NCBI RefSeq assembly: GCF_964340395.1
Contig: NC_135561.1
Span: 21,087,740-21,151,739 of the forward strand
DNA from: Glandiceps talaboti
Lineage: Eukaryota > Hemichordata > Enteropneusta > Spengelidae
DNA: 64,000 bases
Direction: 5' to 3'
Shown here: in pieces, positions 1 through 21,522 of the stretch
How positions within the stretch are numbered: position 1 is the first letter of the stretch
How the letters are laid out: every line of letters begins with the position of its first letter
Notes under the pieces: model-generated
What the model was told of the DNA's origin: nothing
Databases searched by the model: none
Seen by the model: the letters and a program-made list of their open reading frames with translations, nothing else
Made by a program: the position numbers and the translations under genes

Positions 1-8471
<8,471 letters not shown>

Positions 8472-9977
8472 TGTAAATGTAGTAGTTGAATTGTGAAAGG
8501 TGCTGTTAGAATGTTTGGAGAAGTAGATTGTGGTCGTAGTAAACTACAACCACAACTGAATTGGTTCACGTGAACATACCATCATGAAAGCCGAGGGAAA
8601 TTTTTGCTGATATGAAAGCAGAAAGGGGCTCTTGGTCCCGTAACTGAAAAGTTTGAGTTTCTCTAGATCTCTTCAAACGTGCAAGGTGTGTCTTCCCATG
8701 ATATTGTCCTCAAAAGTAGATAACCTATGCACATGCACATACCAATGACATATTCAGACGTGCCAAATCATCACTTTTATTTACAATCCGCGTGAAATAT
8801 AACCGCTAGAGACGTCGTGTAAAGATGTATACGAGTTTAAAATGTGTAAATAGTTGAAGCTGAATTGCTATGACAATGATAACGTTTGGTGCTGTATTAT
8901 AACGATCGTTTCAAATGTAGAATACGAGACATTCTTTATTTCCCTGTATATAGAATAATTTCTTTCCAGTTGACATGGTTTTATTCAAGTGACGACTTTG
9001 TGAGTGTTATTTCTCTTTCTACCATGACTAAATTAAATGTAAGTTTCTTCTCAGCTGACCGTAATCGTAACACTAGTAATCAAACTCCTACGCATATTTA
9101 ACATAAAAATCCATGGTTTTCATAGTTTATTAAAATAGACTGGCTTAATTCTGAAATATATTCCGTTTAATTACGATTATGTACAATTCCACCAAATGCT
9201 AGTGCAGCGTATACATACAAAGTTAGTAGTTGGTATGTCAACCAGCGACCAGTGTTCCTTTACATGAATTAAAGTCATTTAATAGTGCGTACATTTCAAA
9301 GAAATTATGATAATACATCTGGTCAAGACCACAAACATAGTTCAGTATGAACTAGTCGAGTCTGTGGCCCTAACAAAAAAAATTGTTCTATAAATTTATA
9401 AATTTCGTCTAACAGAAAAGGTCATTCATATTTGAATAGTTTATGATGAACTAATCTGCCCTTTAATAGAAGTGTTTGTTGTTATTATTTGAATACTATG
9501 GTTTTACGACAAAATCCAATATGGCCCTCACTGATTGCAGGGCTACTTGGAACAGTTTGACCGGAAGTTGTGAAGGTCGACTTTTTACGGTAGCGCTGTG
9601 TAGGAGCTTGTCTAGTAATTAGATATATAACATAATATATGCCAACATTTATAGTGCAGTGTGTATATGACGAAGCAGAATATGATCAATTAAAGTGGAA
9701 ATTGTTGGTATCGCGTTCGTGTTATCGATTTATTTAAAAGCTACTGTTTCAAGGTTTTTGTTTTGAAATGGACACGCAAATCGTAAGATTAATTTACATT
9801 TTATGGCTAAACTCGGTATTGAATAAGTATATTAAAATAGGGGCACGGTGCAAATCTTGTTATTATTTTATGTACCAGATTTAACTTAATCACAACCTTA
9901 AGTTAACCATAAGCAAAAGTTTTAAATTTTGTGATTACGATGTAAAAAGTGCACTTTCTTATAAGTAAATAAACACT
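8472..9977. other. 3' flank of the TRPM gene, no gene seen
   Basis: About 1.5 kb of AT-rich sequence with no long reading frame, no splice-compatible coding block and no obvious repeat. The TRPM 3' UTR must start here. I could not place a polyadenylation site with confidence. Confidence 0.5.
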
Positions 9978-10191
9978 GTTTTTTGGTAATTAGGCGATAT
10001 CTTAAGTATGCAATCATCATATTTTACATAATTACTTTATTTTAGCAAAACTATCAGTAAATGGAGGCTAATACATTTATCTGATTCAGATTCTGCCAGT
10101 TTGCATTTACACTGTTAGTGTTGCTAAAATAAATTGATTATCTAAAATTTGATGATGGCATACCCAAGATATCGCCTAATTACCAAAAAAC
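9978..10191. mobile_element. Foldback element / MITE with ~71-bp inverted arms
   Basis: The left arm begins GTTTTTTGGTAATTAGGCGA and the right arm ends with its exact complement. The arms match over about 71 bp with around nine mismatches and enclose about 72 bp. There is no coding capacity. The transcript would form a long hairpin. The terminal motif GGTAATTAGGC(G/T)ATATCTTAAG is shared with the dispersed repeats at 6.5, 11.2 and 55 kb. Confidence 0.8.
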
Positions 10192-10234
10192 ATTGAAAGT
10201 TAAAAACGACATCAACATGCTCTATAGTGTGCTT

Positions 10235-11172
10235 TGTTATCGTCAATGAATGTGTTGAACTATCGTCAATGAATTCGAATGTGTTGAATTATTGTCAATG
10301 AATGTGTTGAACTATCGTCAATGAATGTGTTGAACTATCGTCAATGAATGTGTTGAACTATCGTCAATGAATGTGTTGAACTATCGTCAATGAATGTGTT
10401 GAATTATTGTCAATGAATGTGTTGAACTATCGTCAATGAATGTGTTGAACTATCGTCAATGAATGTGTTGAACTATCGTCAATGAATGTGTTGAACTATC
10501 GTCAATGAATGTGTTGAACTATCGTCAATGAATGTGTTGAACTATCGTCAATGAATGTGTTGAACTATCGTCAATGAATGTGTTGAATTATTGTCAATGA
10601 ATGTCTTGAACTATCGTCAATGAATGTCTTGAACTATTGTCAATGAATGTGTTGAACTATCGTCAATGAATGTGTTGAACTATCGTCAATGAATGTATTG
10701 AACTATCGTCAATGAATGTGTTGAACTATCGTCAATGAATGTGTTGAACTATCGTCAATATGAATGTGTTGAACTATCGTCAATGAATGTGTTGAACTAT
10801 CGTCAATGAATGTGTTGAATTATTGTCAATGAATGTATTGAACTATCGTCAATGAATGTGTTGAACTATCGTCAATGAATGTGTTGAACTATCGTCAATG
10901 AATGTGTTGAACTATTGTCAATGAATGTGTTGAACTATCGTCAATGAATGTGTGGAACTATCGTCAATGAATGTGTTGAACTATCGTCAATGAATGTGTT
11001 GAACTATCGTCAATATGAATGTATTGAACTATCGTCAATGAATGTATTGAACTATCGTCAATGAATGTGTTGAACTATCGTCAATGAATGTGTTGAACTA
11101 TGGTCAATGAATGTGTTGAATTATCGTCAATGAATGTGTTGAACTATCGTCAATATGAATGTGTTGAACTAT
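10235..11172. repeat. 23-bp minisatellite, ~40 copies
   Basis: The unit is TATCGTCAATGAATGTGTTG plus AAC. Variants are shared by several units (ATTATTG, ATGTATTG, ATGTCTTG, and an AT insertion giving CAATATGAATG), which indicates amplification of groups of units. Stops occur in all frames, so the array is non-coding. Confidence 0.97.
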
Positions 11173-11640
11173 ACGAAATATAAACCGTCCATTCTTAAGA
11201 TATTGCATAATTTCCATTACGGAAATAACTCATTAAAATTAAAGACTACATCAGTAAGTTGTATATTATAGTACATATGTACCGTGTCAAGATCATTGTA
11301 TGAAATTGGAAGCATTCTTAAGATATTACCTACAATAAAAAATCATTACTTATGCATGATTTGTTATCGTCAACTTATAACTAAATTATATGAAATTTGA
11401 AGCTTCCATTTTTATGACATCGCCTGGCATCAAATTTATCAATTATGCAAATAACTCTTAAAAGTATAAGATCCATCAATTCATCAACAAACTTGGCATG
11501 TATCGTTGATGTATAAACTAAACTACATGAAATTTGTAGTTAGGGTTATTACTAAGATAGTCTAATGACTGAAAATGGTTAATTAAGCAAATGACGCATT
11601 TTTAAATATCAATAGGATGTTTATCAAAATCTAATCAGTT
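11173..11640. repeat. Degenerate ~110-bp repeats after the minisatellite
   Basis: Successive blocks share 'CATGAAATTTG(A/T)AG...TTCTTAAGATATT(G/A)C...AATTA(T)GCAAAT...'. They belong to the TTTGCATAATTA family seen at 6.4 and 55 kb. No coding sequence is visible. Confidence 0.6.
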
Positions 11641-11684
11641 CCCAGTCAGCACACGAACAGATAGACAAGCAGCCTGCAAGTCAG

Positions 11685-11696
11685 ACATACAGACAT

Positions 11697-11754
<58 letters not shown>

Positions 11755-11875
11755 TGACTGACTGACTGACTGACTGACTGACTGACTGACTGACTGACTG
11801 ACTGACTGACTGACTGACTGACTGACTGACTGACTGACTGACTGACTGACTGACTGACTGACTGACTGACTGACT

Positions 11876-11909
<34 letters not shown>

Positions 11910-11945
11910 TAAACAGACAGTCAGACAGACATACAGTTAAACAGG

Positions 11946-11991
<46 letters not shown>

Positions 11992-12026
11992 GCCCAACAC
12001 AGACAGACCGACCTACCGATCGACCA

Positions 12027-12077
<51 letters not shown>

Positions 12078-12090
12078 AACAGACAGACAA
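11685..12090. repeat. (GACA)n/(GACT)n/(GACA)n microsatellite cluster
   Basis: About 60 bp of GACA, about 125 bp of GACT, then GACA interrupted by short unique spacers and a CCGACCTACCGATCGACC island. All reading frames here are repeat artefacts. Confidence 0.97.
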
Positions 12091-12239
12091 AAGCATAACA
12101 TAACCTTCCCATAAAAGGACAACAGAAAAACAGGGTAAATCATTGCGCATTGGTAGAGAAGTGATATAACTTATACTAGCAAATTTTCACATACACCCCC
12201 ACCACAAAACACATGGGCTTGCACACACCCAAATACACA

Positions 12240-12270
<31 letters not shown>

Positions 12271-12320
12271 CATACATACATACATACATACATACATACA
12301 TACGTACGTACGTACGTACA
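12240..12320. repeat. (CATA)n with (CGTA)n end
   Basis: About 15 CATA units followed by four CGTA units, probably derived by point change within the same array. Confidence 0.97.
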
Positions 12321-12399
12321 TGCCATTGCGAAAATGATGGTAGTATAGGGAATTGTATGGTGGCCCATATATGACACTGTGCACTATGATGTTATTCCC

Positions 12400-12960
12400 T
12401 ATAGAAATATTTGTGTGTTCAAATATTGTACAATTTCTGATTTTTGTTCAAAATGTTGAAATTTTGATGGGGATTTATCATCCATATGAACTGACAAAAA
12501 TATCCCTTCGTGCATGTGTGTGTTCCAATAGTGTACAATTTCATATGATTTTTGTTCCAAAAAGTTGACATTTTGAATATTATTAGCACTTTGGCATATG
12601 GAGAAACAAATAAACCCCACATATGAATAGTTCAGTTGATTTTTCATACATATGAACTGACAGAAATATCCTTTGATGCATGTGTGTTCCAATATTGTAC
12701 AATTTCTTGTGAATTTTGATCCAAAAATGTTGAAATTTTGATTGGGTGGGGTCACATTTTTACTGGCATTTTCAAGTTAGCATACACACAATGATTTTTG
12801 TTGTATAATATGACGGGGCGTTAGTACATTATACATGTGCAAAGATAAACAAGCTCATCTTAATTTTTGTCTAAATTCAACAAAATTCCATAAGATATTT
12901 CTGTTGAAAATGTCAAAATTAAGATGGGGTGTGGGGTAACAATTTCAATTCTAGAATTTA
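12400..12960. repeat. Degenerate ~130-170-bp tandem repeat
   Basis: Three or four units share 'CATATGAACTGACA(A/G)AAATAT', 'GTGTGTTCCAATA(G/T)TGTACAATTTC' and 'TTTTGTTCCAAAAAGTTGA'. All strands carry stops, so the short frames seen here are not genes. Confidence 0.7.
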
Positions 12961-14360
12961 AATGGAATGGTGATGTCATATTTTTTTAGTCATTGATAAA
13001 TTGCTGGAGTAATACAATGTACACATACAGTGTATAACAAATCTGGATTTGTATCCTTTTTTGCAATTTTCATACATTTTTCTTTAAAAAAGTAGTAAAA
13101 CGACTGGAGATAAAATGATATAGTATTTTATGAAATAATGAAAAGAAATTAAAAAAAATTTTGGCTTGACCTACTATACATTGCACTTAAATATATAAGT
13201 TCATTTGGTGTTCTGGGGATAATCTTTAACGGCCAAAAATCATGTCGTAGTTACTTTTTGTAAATCTATTTGTTTTGACCAAAAATATACATGTACATAC
13301 AAGAAATGGTCATTATGTTCAAAACAATGGTGGTGACATATAGTAATTGCTCTGCATTGTTTACATATTCATATATGAATGATTTGATATGCAAAGTATA
13401 AGAAAGATCTATCGATATATTTGAATTTGACGTCTCCTACTTTAAAGTTGGACGTTCGAAAATAACTTTCATTCACCAATGACGTAATATTCACCAATTC
13501 ACCATTCATGCATTTAAACAAAGTGCATGCTCACTATTCACACATTAAACTATTAACAAATTTCAGTAAGCATTAAGGGTTTGCTAGAGGAGCCACATAC
13601 ACTCTTGCATAACATTGGAATGTTATGTCATGTCACCAATCTTTACGTACAAAATGTAGTGTGATCAAATTTCACTTGAACTGTGGTATCTCAAGGATCT
13701 GTCCTGCTTGGTGAACTTCACACAAAATGTTGGAGTGAATATTCAGCTAACTACACGCGAAATACACTTATATCTAGCTCCAAAACCCTTCTCTATCTTG
13801 GTCTTGATTGTTCAAACACTTATTTTAAGAAAGTGTTTGCATTTCTATTAGGGGTCATGTCATCTTAAAACTGATGCACGCCAAGCGTAATTCCTTCATT
13901 TAGGGGGCAGGGATTGATAAGATTGATCTTGTTATGCGTGCATTAAAGTCGTAATAAGGATTTTTAATTCTTATCAAAATATAATAAAAAAAGGCAATGC
14001 CATTGTTCTTGTCTTGAAGAATTGACAGAAATGTTGCCGACAGACACTGAAAGAGAAAATAACCATATGACCAAGTAACCCCCTAGCCAGTTTTGTACAA
14101 TAAACGAATGACAAAAACAATCACTTGAATGCTGCGAAAACATTTGGCTGAAATTTTACGGAAAAAAAATTGTCCGGCTTGAAGTACAAATTTTGGCAGT
14201 ATATTTGGTTAGAGTAACATCTGGGCCTTCAGAAAACTGATGTTGCCCTTCTGGATTCTCTTGCGCAAACTCACAGGAGACGGATTCCATGGTAACATTG
14301 ACATCATTTTGAAGGATGCTAAAACATTAAAAACGTCATATCTCGCGACCCAGAAATGAT
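12961..14360. other. Intergenic, nothing recognised
   Basis: AT-rich single-copy-looking sequence. No domain, splice-compatible coding block or RNA gene was identified. Confidence 0.5.
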
Positions 14361-14372
14361 ATGATGTATACA

Positions 14373-14700
<328 letters not shown>

Positions 14701-17662
14701 GATTCTCTCGAAAGATTAAGGCATTATTAATACACATTAATATAATATTAAACACCGAGTAGATTTTATTTGTGATAACAAAAAACACCTGCAACATTGG
14801 TAGCACAATATCACAATCCGAACATACCAATGTCAAGAGAAATAGTAAGGTACAAAAATTAAATTATTATAGTAAAATACAAAAATAAACATTACTAATG
14901 AACACACTTTATGTGAAATTCAACGAATGAATAAACAACTTTACCCGACTATTTGTGCAAAAATGTATACAAAAATGGCCCCAACCATTTAATCTATTAG
15001 TTTCTCAGTCATCCCAGTGGGCTTTTAAAAAAGGAAAGTGCTATTTTGGACACTGAAAAGACGCCAATGTTATGAGTTTGTTGAAAGACAGAATTCCTGC
15101 CAACTTTGCAAAGATTTCGAATTACCATCTATCGATACCCTAAAAATGAAATCACCTAGTTTTAACATAACTTGATAGCGTACATTGTGTATTTGTCCCT
15201 GATCATTCTGATCTGTAGACAATCTCTCCCTGTGTTGCTTCACGATTTTTTCCGAAGCAATTTTAATAATCCGTCATTAAAGTGATATACATCGTTAAAA
15301 CGTGAATCATAAAATATTAAAATGCGTTGTTTTAGAAATAGTCCGTTGTCACGGAAAATGTCCATTTGATGACGTCACTGTAGATCTTCAATGTTAATCC
15401 CTTTCTTACGTAATACCTTTGGAATCTGTAAAACAGATAAACACATAACTCTCCTTGTAACGGTGGAACAGAAGCTACTGTTATGATCACAACGTTGTTT
15501 GATATGTAGTGTACAATAAAAAAAACTCGCTTTAAAGGTGATAAGAAGTATTATCCTTATCACACGGGTCAAACTTTATCACACGGGTCAAACTTTTTAA
15601 AAATTAGCGTACACATACACACATGCTAATAGCATACAGCAGGATGTATGCATATTGTTCAATTCTGCAGATAGGGTTAGATTCTACGTGTGCAAAATGG
15701 TTATTTGACACAGCTATAGAAAAAGATGGTCCAGAACAAAAGAATACCAATCCCTTGTAGTCCTTATTAGGACAACACTAAAGCGATGGCCGGATATTCA
15801 AATATACCCCTTTAACAACGTTAATCACCACAAATTGCATTCTGTCGTTTGTTGAGGTCAAGTGTATATGAACGAGACATTTTATCCATTTCATAGTGTG
15901 ATAAGGATATTTTCCGACACCTCCAAAGTCAGTTTTAATTGTTACTCTTGACACAATATTCTGATCACAACCATTTATAAGATTCAACAGCTTTACTGGT
16001 TATAAAAAAGGTCAAGACATGTCTATATCTCAACCTAAATTGGCTCTTCTTGGTCGCCATGCAAATGAATTACTTATAATCATATTAAAGTTTGCCAAGA
16101 TGAAAGATGTGACTGTGAGTACTGTTCACACTAACAATCAGCTCAATGACTTTGAACCCGACTTTGACTTTGCTTAACGTCAGCTTGTAATATATTTACT
16201 CTGACTTATTACAGTTAAAACAGGCAGAGTTTGCAAGATGGCTATATGTAACACACACAGGTACAATCAAAGTTGATCATTTTGCAAAATTAGTTTTGTT
16301 GTGTTACTTGATATATAATAACACTTTTGTTACTGAACACAGCATGGTTGTTATGGAAGGGAGTTTCAAATGCCAAGTAAACGTAAACAAAACTCCGTTG
16401 TGTTCAGCAATATACTATTTATCTAGCGAGTAAAACAACAATCTCAACAATTGACAATTACATTATATTGTTATGTACAGTCTTCTAGTGAATATTCCCT
16501 ATTTTATCTGTAAGAAAGATATTTCTGTTAAATAATTCTTAGCAATTAGAACAATAACAACCAATACTTTGCAATGCATTGTTTGCATTGTTTCAGTAAT
16601 CAGTGGTAAGCTGTAATTAATTCTCATATCGATCATCACCCCAAAACCCTATTTATTTGCACGACACCTAGGCTACCAATTCAAGTCATCTCTACATGGA
16701 AATTTCGAATCCAGTTTGAACATGCTTTTACATTACATTTGTTCATAACTGAGCACTTTTGGGACTCTTGATCAAATCTAGTGCCACGAATGACTTTTTG
16801 TGGTATAAGTATATTCGTAACATCGTATCACTTATCATAACCTCTATTTTCTATAGTGGTCTGAACCCTAAATGAGTAACTCATTATTTGAATCATAACT
16901 TCTCAGTCAGTACAAAAATGTATATTTACATATACGTTATGGTCGGCCAATCGGTAACCTTGCCAATGCATTCACTAGCCCAAGGGTAGTATATGGAAAC
17001 CTACCTTTAAAGTTACTAATAAACTCCCCTTCACACCCCCACCACCACCACCACCACCACCACCGACTTTGCATATTGGTCGATAAATTTGGATAAATGG
17101 ACAATATATTTTGAGTCAAACTCAGGATGTGTTTATTTATTTTACCCTGTACCAAAATGCTGACAAGAAGGTATGTCATTGGAATAAGTGATGAAACTTA
17201 TTTATTAGGCGACGTATTGAACGACAGGCTACTCTTCAGGTGTACAATCAAAATGCTGTTACCTGTCTTCTTATTTGTGGTAAGCAACAGTGACAAAAAA
17301 CAAGCAGTTGGTAGAGAGACCAGGATTTGCCGACTGAAGGGAATAGTATCTGGATAGATTAGTTAACATCCCTTTTCCATGGGAAAGAGAATATCTTAGT
17401 GGTAAACCACGCTTCAATGTTCTCTTGTCTTGGCCACATCTGAAGAAGAGCCTGGCGTTAGAAACGTCGTGTAATAAATACAAGGGGAGTCTCAAGTTTT
17501 TGGTGGCATCTGGATCTTTAAGACTGTCACGGCTTTCCATATGAACTAATTTGACATGTAGCGGTGTGGATTATTCTACACGTACCTGTGCAAGGTTTTG
17601 ATTATTCTACACGTACCTGTGCAATGGCTGATCTTACTGGACCTATTTGCAGACAAGTTCAC
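14701..17662. other. Region downstream of the basigin-like gene, no exon confirmed
   Basis: No repeat or coding block stands out except a (CCA)n tract at 17036-17063 and a 21-bp direct duplication at about 15555-15595. The cytoplasmic-tail exon of the - strand Ig gene should lie here. One possible piece, in - strand order, has acceptor ctgttttacag before 15423 and would give only a five-residue tail, so I do not call it. Confidence 0.4.
17440..17471 (+). other. CTGAAGA...GAAACGTC motif (degenerate ribozyme-like repeat)
   Basis: The order CTGAAGA, spacer, GAAAC resembles the conserved core of hammerhead motifs in retroelements (CTGANGA...GAAAC). However, the expected helix II between the two core segments is poor. 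Function is doubtful; it may be the relic of a repeat. Confidence 0.2.
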
Positions 17663-17755
17663 CAGTCTGGTATCTTTCCACGGCAAGAATTATTACTATT
17701 AAACCAATTACTTCACACATTATGCCAAGGAACGGCCACACTGCTGCCATTCGAT
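17663..17755 (-). CDS. Basigin-like exon: transmembrane segment
   Basis: 93 nt, with acceptor acattgtag|ATCGAA in phase 1 and probable donor GACTG|GTGAAC. The membrane helix contains the buried Glu in MCEVIGLIVI, a hallmark of basigin, embigin and neuroplastin. If the donor is not used, the frame stops after GELVCK, giving a very short tail. Confidence 0.8.
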
Positions 17756-20700
17756 CTACAATGTAAGTGTTACATAACAGAATGGTCAGTGCAAAGATAG
17801 AAATATTCAATGCGTATTTATAAAACGCCTTCAAAATGGATGTCGTGATAATATTGCTGTACAGTTAGTACCCTGACATGGATCTATTTCGGCACAACGA
17901 CCCTGTATTATAACTTCCTCAACTTCTTGGGAGCATGCAATACATTGCATCTTCTGTGAGCACACATGGTCATGTTATAGTTCAATAGGAGAGAGAGTGA
18001 GTTTATAGTTTGATATGCAGCAGTGTTAGCAAAACATTCGTTGTTAGCACCTCAGTGTTTTGGGAAGGTCGTGGAGCGGAAGCCATTGTTCAGCGTGTAA
18101 GACGTTTCCTTCACGAAATAGAAAAAATGTAGCAACTGGGTATGGAAGATCTTCTAGAGTTCTATTGGTCACAGCAGTTGACTTCTAAATAAAACATTAT
18201 TTACATCCTTGGCATAGATTCAGACTAATGGATCAAATCTGTCCCACTCTTGTTGTACGACAGATTCGTGCTGCCAGGGATGTAAAAACACAAATACATA
18301 CCTATAATACGTAGTTCGTATTCCTTATTCCCAGAGTTATGACTCGTAGTAGCATTACAGGTGTATGCACCACGGTCTTCAAATGTTATTGCCCTTAAAG
18401 TGAGAGTCGACATGACTACATTGCTTTTGTCGTCTTCGACAACAGTGACGACAAAACGCTCAGCAGCCGATGTATTTTCCATCAGTGCATGGTCTTTCAT
18501 CCAAATTATCGTCGGCATGGGGTAGCTAGTAGCACTGCATGTGATATGTATGGTCTCACCTTCCTCGCGGCGTATGTTGTCTTCTGAGATTGTCACGTTA
18601 ACATCATCTACAGAGAAACAGGATGTAGAGAAAAAAATGAATGGTTGTTAGGAATGGTGTTGTCAACACAACATTGCATGGCCGGGAAATGAATCAACAC
18701 TGTACCATCATACATATTGAAGACGTAGCAGGTCGTGAACTTCCTAGACTGTAAAACCAAACTACTATCGGTTATATTAAACTATGACTTCGCATTTATA
18801 TCATGCTTTAATTCTGCCTTCAAAGGACTTCTGGTCTTCTAAGGTGTTGATCTGTGACGTCATATAGTCATAGGTCATCATTGTCGATACACTAAAAGCA
18901 CTTCCACAACATAATAATATATACTGCACAACGTAAACCTTTCCTGGTGAAATGTTCATTACATGTGTACGAAGCGTACATATCAGCATGTACCTCTGCA
19001 GTAAGTGAGACCAAAAACACGGCTGTAGAAATACATAACAAATAACATTCTAAGACCTTGTTGTGCTTTTCATTGGAGAATTTATTTAGTACAGAGTTTG
19101 TGAAAGCAATCGTCGAACATGCAGACCATAGACTCAATACAGTACCCCGTCGCTGGTGGCGCTAATATTACAAGACTGTATAATTGATAGAAATGTGGTC
19201 ATGTTGCTAGGTGTGTATATATATAAGGCATATCATATCATAAAAACACTCTGCTAACACTTATAATTGTACCTTTATACTCTACGACCGTCGCTACTAA
19301 TGCCATGTAAAAGGTTAGAATTTTTTGGATGGGGGAGGGGGGGGGTTTCACCCTATTTTTGAAATTGGCAGTAGGAGGTCCTGGTTTGAAAAAAATTAAT
19401 GGGGGGGGGGTCGTCGTGTTTTGGATCGTGATAGAAAGAAAAAAATCCATTCTACAATGGCATGACTTTGTCGGAATTGTGGTATTCGGTTTTCTCCCTG
19501 TTTCTTACCCATATTCTTTAATATTACTTTACCTAGAGTGACGTTCAAACATAAGTAGATATACACATGCCTACCATTACAGAACGAACATGTACATGTT
19601 ATGTAAATACTCGGCTGTTCCACAGTTAATGGCCAATGTTAATGATTAACATATTTTTTGCACTTTGGGGCAAAAGTTGAATGTTCCGTAATCTTCATGA
19701 AAAGTTTATAAAAGAAGTTAATCTAAACTGATCTACACTTCAGTTTGAAGGTATTAATTTGCATTGTATACTTTCTATTTCGGACACTACATCATCACAT
19801 ACTATCAGATTCCAGTTTCTGTTATACATAGTAGGGATGACCACGTAAAGTTCTCTAACATATCACTGACTTTGCTATATCTCCAATAGTAATGCAACTA
19901 TACCAATGTTACGAACACTACCTGGCCGATTTTTATGTGAAATGCTAAACTCATTTAAAAGTCATATTAACTTCAGTTTTTTGATGCTGTGAAATATTAC
20001 CTTATAGGCTATGAATAGCTTTTAAAAACATTGCCTTGATAGAGCCTAATAACTCCGCAATGGAGGAACTCCTAGGACTCCCTAACCCGGCCCCAGATGA
20101 TATTCATGCAGTCAACCAACAATCAGATACTCCAACCCTTTACTCGTCATAATGGTATGAATTTTTTCTTAAACATTTTAACCCTATGACTAATGAGTAA
20201 TTGCTAATTTTAGATGATACTTTAAATTATTGCCAGGAGTCTAGGAATTGCCTTTAAAAAGAAAAAGATTCTTAAAGTAATGAAACTCTCCAACTCTCCC
20301 CTACCAATGATACAACCATTAGATGTGCTGACTTTTACTATATAATGATGCCATTTAATTTTTTAGGAACATATTTCAACCGTATGTATAAACTATAGTT
20401 TCTGATACTTGATGGTGCTGTCTTGTTAAGTTTGAAAATTATTGCCCGGAAGGGTCTGAATAGAGATCCAAGGGGAGATCCCACCCCACCCATAAGAGGT
20501 GGAAATATCCCAGTTTCAAGCCCTCCCCTTTTACTGTCAAAATGCTATGTAAAGTTTCACAAATTATTTCAATCTCATGTAGATGCTGATTAAATGTTGG
20601 TACTGTCTTATCAGTTATAGCCTAACAATTGACTTTAAGTGTGAGAACCCCCCCCCCCCATGCTCGTGGGGAGACCCCTTGGGACCCCTCCCCATGAGAG

Positions 20701-21414
20701 GTGTACATTTTCACATCCTAAGCTTTTCTCCTTACCTTTTACTGTCAAGATGTTATTAAACTTAATTTTGAATATATTTACCCTCACCTGTGTAGTCACT
20801 AATTACATTATGGTGCTATCTTCTAAAGTATTTGCAAGAAATAGTCAAACAGACCACTCCGAGTCACGATGAAATACCTGTCATGTAAATATGATATATG
20901 GGGGTGGTGTGTCATCAAGTTTTAGAATTAAGTGACAGGCCTAGGGGGTCAGCCTGTTTTCAGTTTCATAGAGATAGGGATCAGTGACTTTTCATCAGCC
21001 CGATGGAACAATCCACAGTCAACTCCCCCCCCCCCCGACCGGAGAAAGTGACCGGTCCCTAAAGTTTTTATTTGCTATTTTACCTATACAAAAATATACC
21101 AAGTAGGTTCTGATTATGATGGTACTACATACTCATGAACAGAATACTGTCCAAGGCCTTTATCCAGTCTTCACGGCCTACGTCATCAGTTATATCGACA
21201 ATACATTGATAGGTACCGGCATCAGTGAAGTTGCTTTCCATAATCGTCAGTGTATTGCTATCTATATCGACCTTGCTGTTTCCACTGCCAAGGTCTTGAC
21301 CATCTTTGGACCATTTCACCTTTTCTTTGTAGTTTGTATTGCATGTCAGCTTAATGGAATTCCCACGTGTAATCCGTGTGTCTGTAGGATTGCTGGTTAT
21401 CTCAACGAATGGTG
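17663..21414 (-). CDS. Basigin/neuroplastin-like Ig membrane protein (partial, 3 exons)
   Basis: Basigin-group proteins are type I membrane glycoproteins with two Ig domains and a TM helix carrying a conserved Glu. They act as chaperones or partners for transporters and pumps. In - strand order, exons 21414-21133, 18607-18302 and 17755-17663 are all flanked by phase-1 introns, the usual arrangement for Ig domains. Domain 1 shows Cys (KLTC), Trp (VKWSKDG) and DAGTYQC. Domain 2 shows HITC, IIWMKD and DRGAYTC. The TM exon reads MAAVWPFLGIMCEVIGLIVI, very close to the WPFLGI.AEV segment of basigin and neuroplastin. Sequons NFT, NVT, NTS and NAT are visible. The signal-peptide exon and cytoplasmic exon were not identified. 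Seen: exons and motifs. Known: the basigin TM signature. Inferred: orthology. Confidence 0.8.
18302..18607 (-). CDS. Basigin-like exon: second Ig domain
   Basis: 306 nt, phase 1 in and out. The acceptor is ctctgtag|ATGATG and the donor is ATAG|GTATGT. It encodes an I-set-like domain (GETIHITCSATSYPMP, then WMKD, then FEDRGAYTCNATT). Confidence 0.87.
19320..21059 (-). mobile_element. Non-autonomous Harbinger-like element, copy 1 (in the basigin-like gene intron)
   Basis: The right end is GTGACCGGTCCC followed by TAA at 21060-21062. The interior matches, in inverse orientation, the element at 61563-62888, for example GAAACTCTCCAACTCTCCCC, GATGGTGCTGTCTT and GAAATTGGCAGTAG. G/C runs of 8-13 bases lie near both ends. 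The left terminus is eroded, so the boundary near 19320 is approximate. There is no coding capacity. Confidence 0.65.
21133..21414 (-). CDS. Basigin-like exon: first Ig domain
   Basis: 282 nt, phase 1 in and out. The acceptor is tttgacag|CACC and the donor is ATGA|GTATGT. It encodes PFVEITSNPTDTRITRGNS and a complete I/V-set-like domain with the two Cys, Trp and the YQC motif. Confidence 0.82.
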
Positions 21415-21448
21415 CTGTCAAATATAGACCAAATCACAATGTATGAGT

Positions 21449-21522
21449 GTATGTATGTATGTATGTATGTATGTATGTATGTATGTATGTATGTATGTAT
21501 GTATGTATGTGTGTGTGTGTGT
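21449..21522. repeat. (GTAT)n(GT)n microsatellite
   Basis: About 16 GTAT units followed by GTGTGT, placed just upstream of the first Ig exon of the - strand gene. Confidence 0.97.

Noticed and set aside
10235-11172. CRISPR array
   Set aside because: The 23-bp units follow each other without unique spacers, and the setting is an animal genome; it is a minisatellite.
15375-15423. Cytoplasmic-tail exon of the basigin-like gene
   Set aside because: The acceptor and phase allow it, but it would give only about five residues before a stop, with no similarity to known tails.
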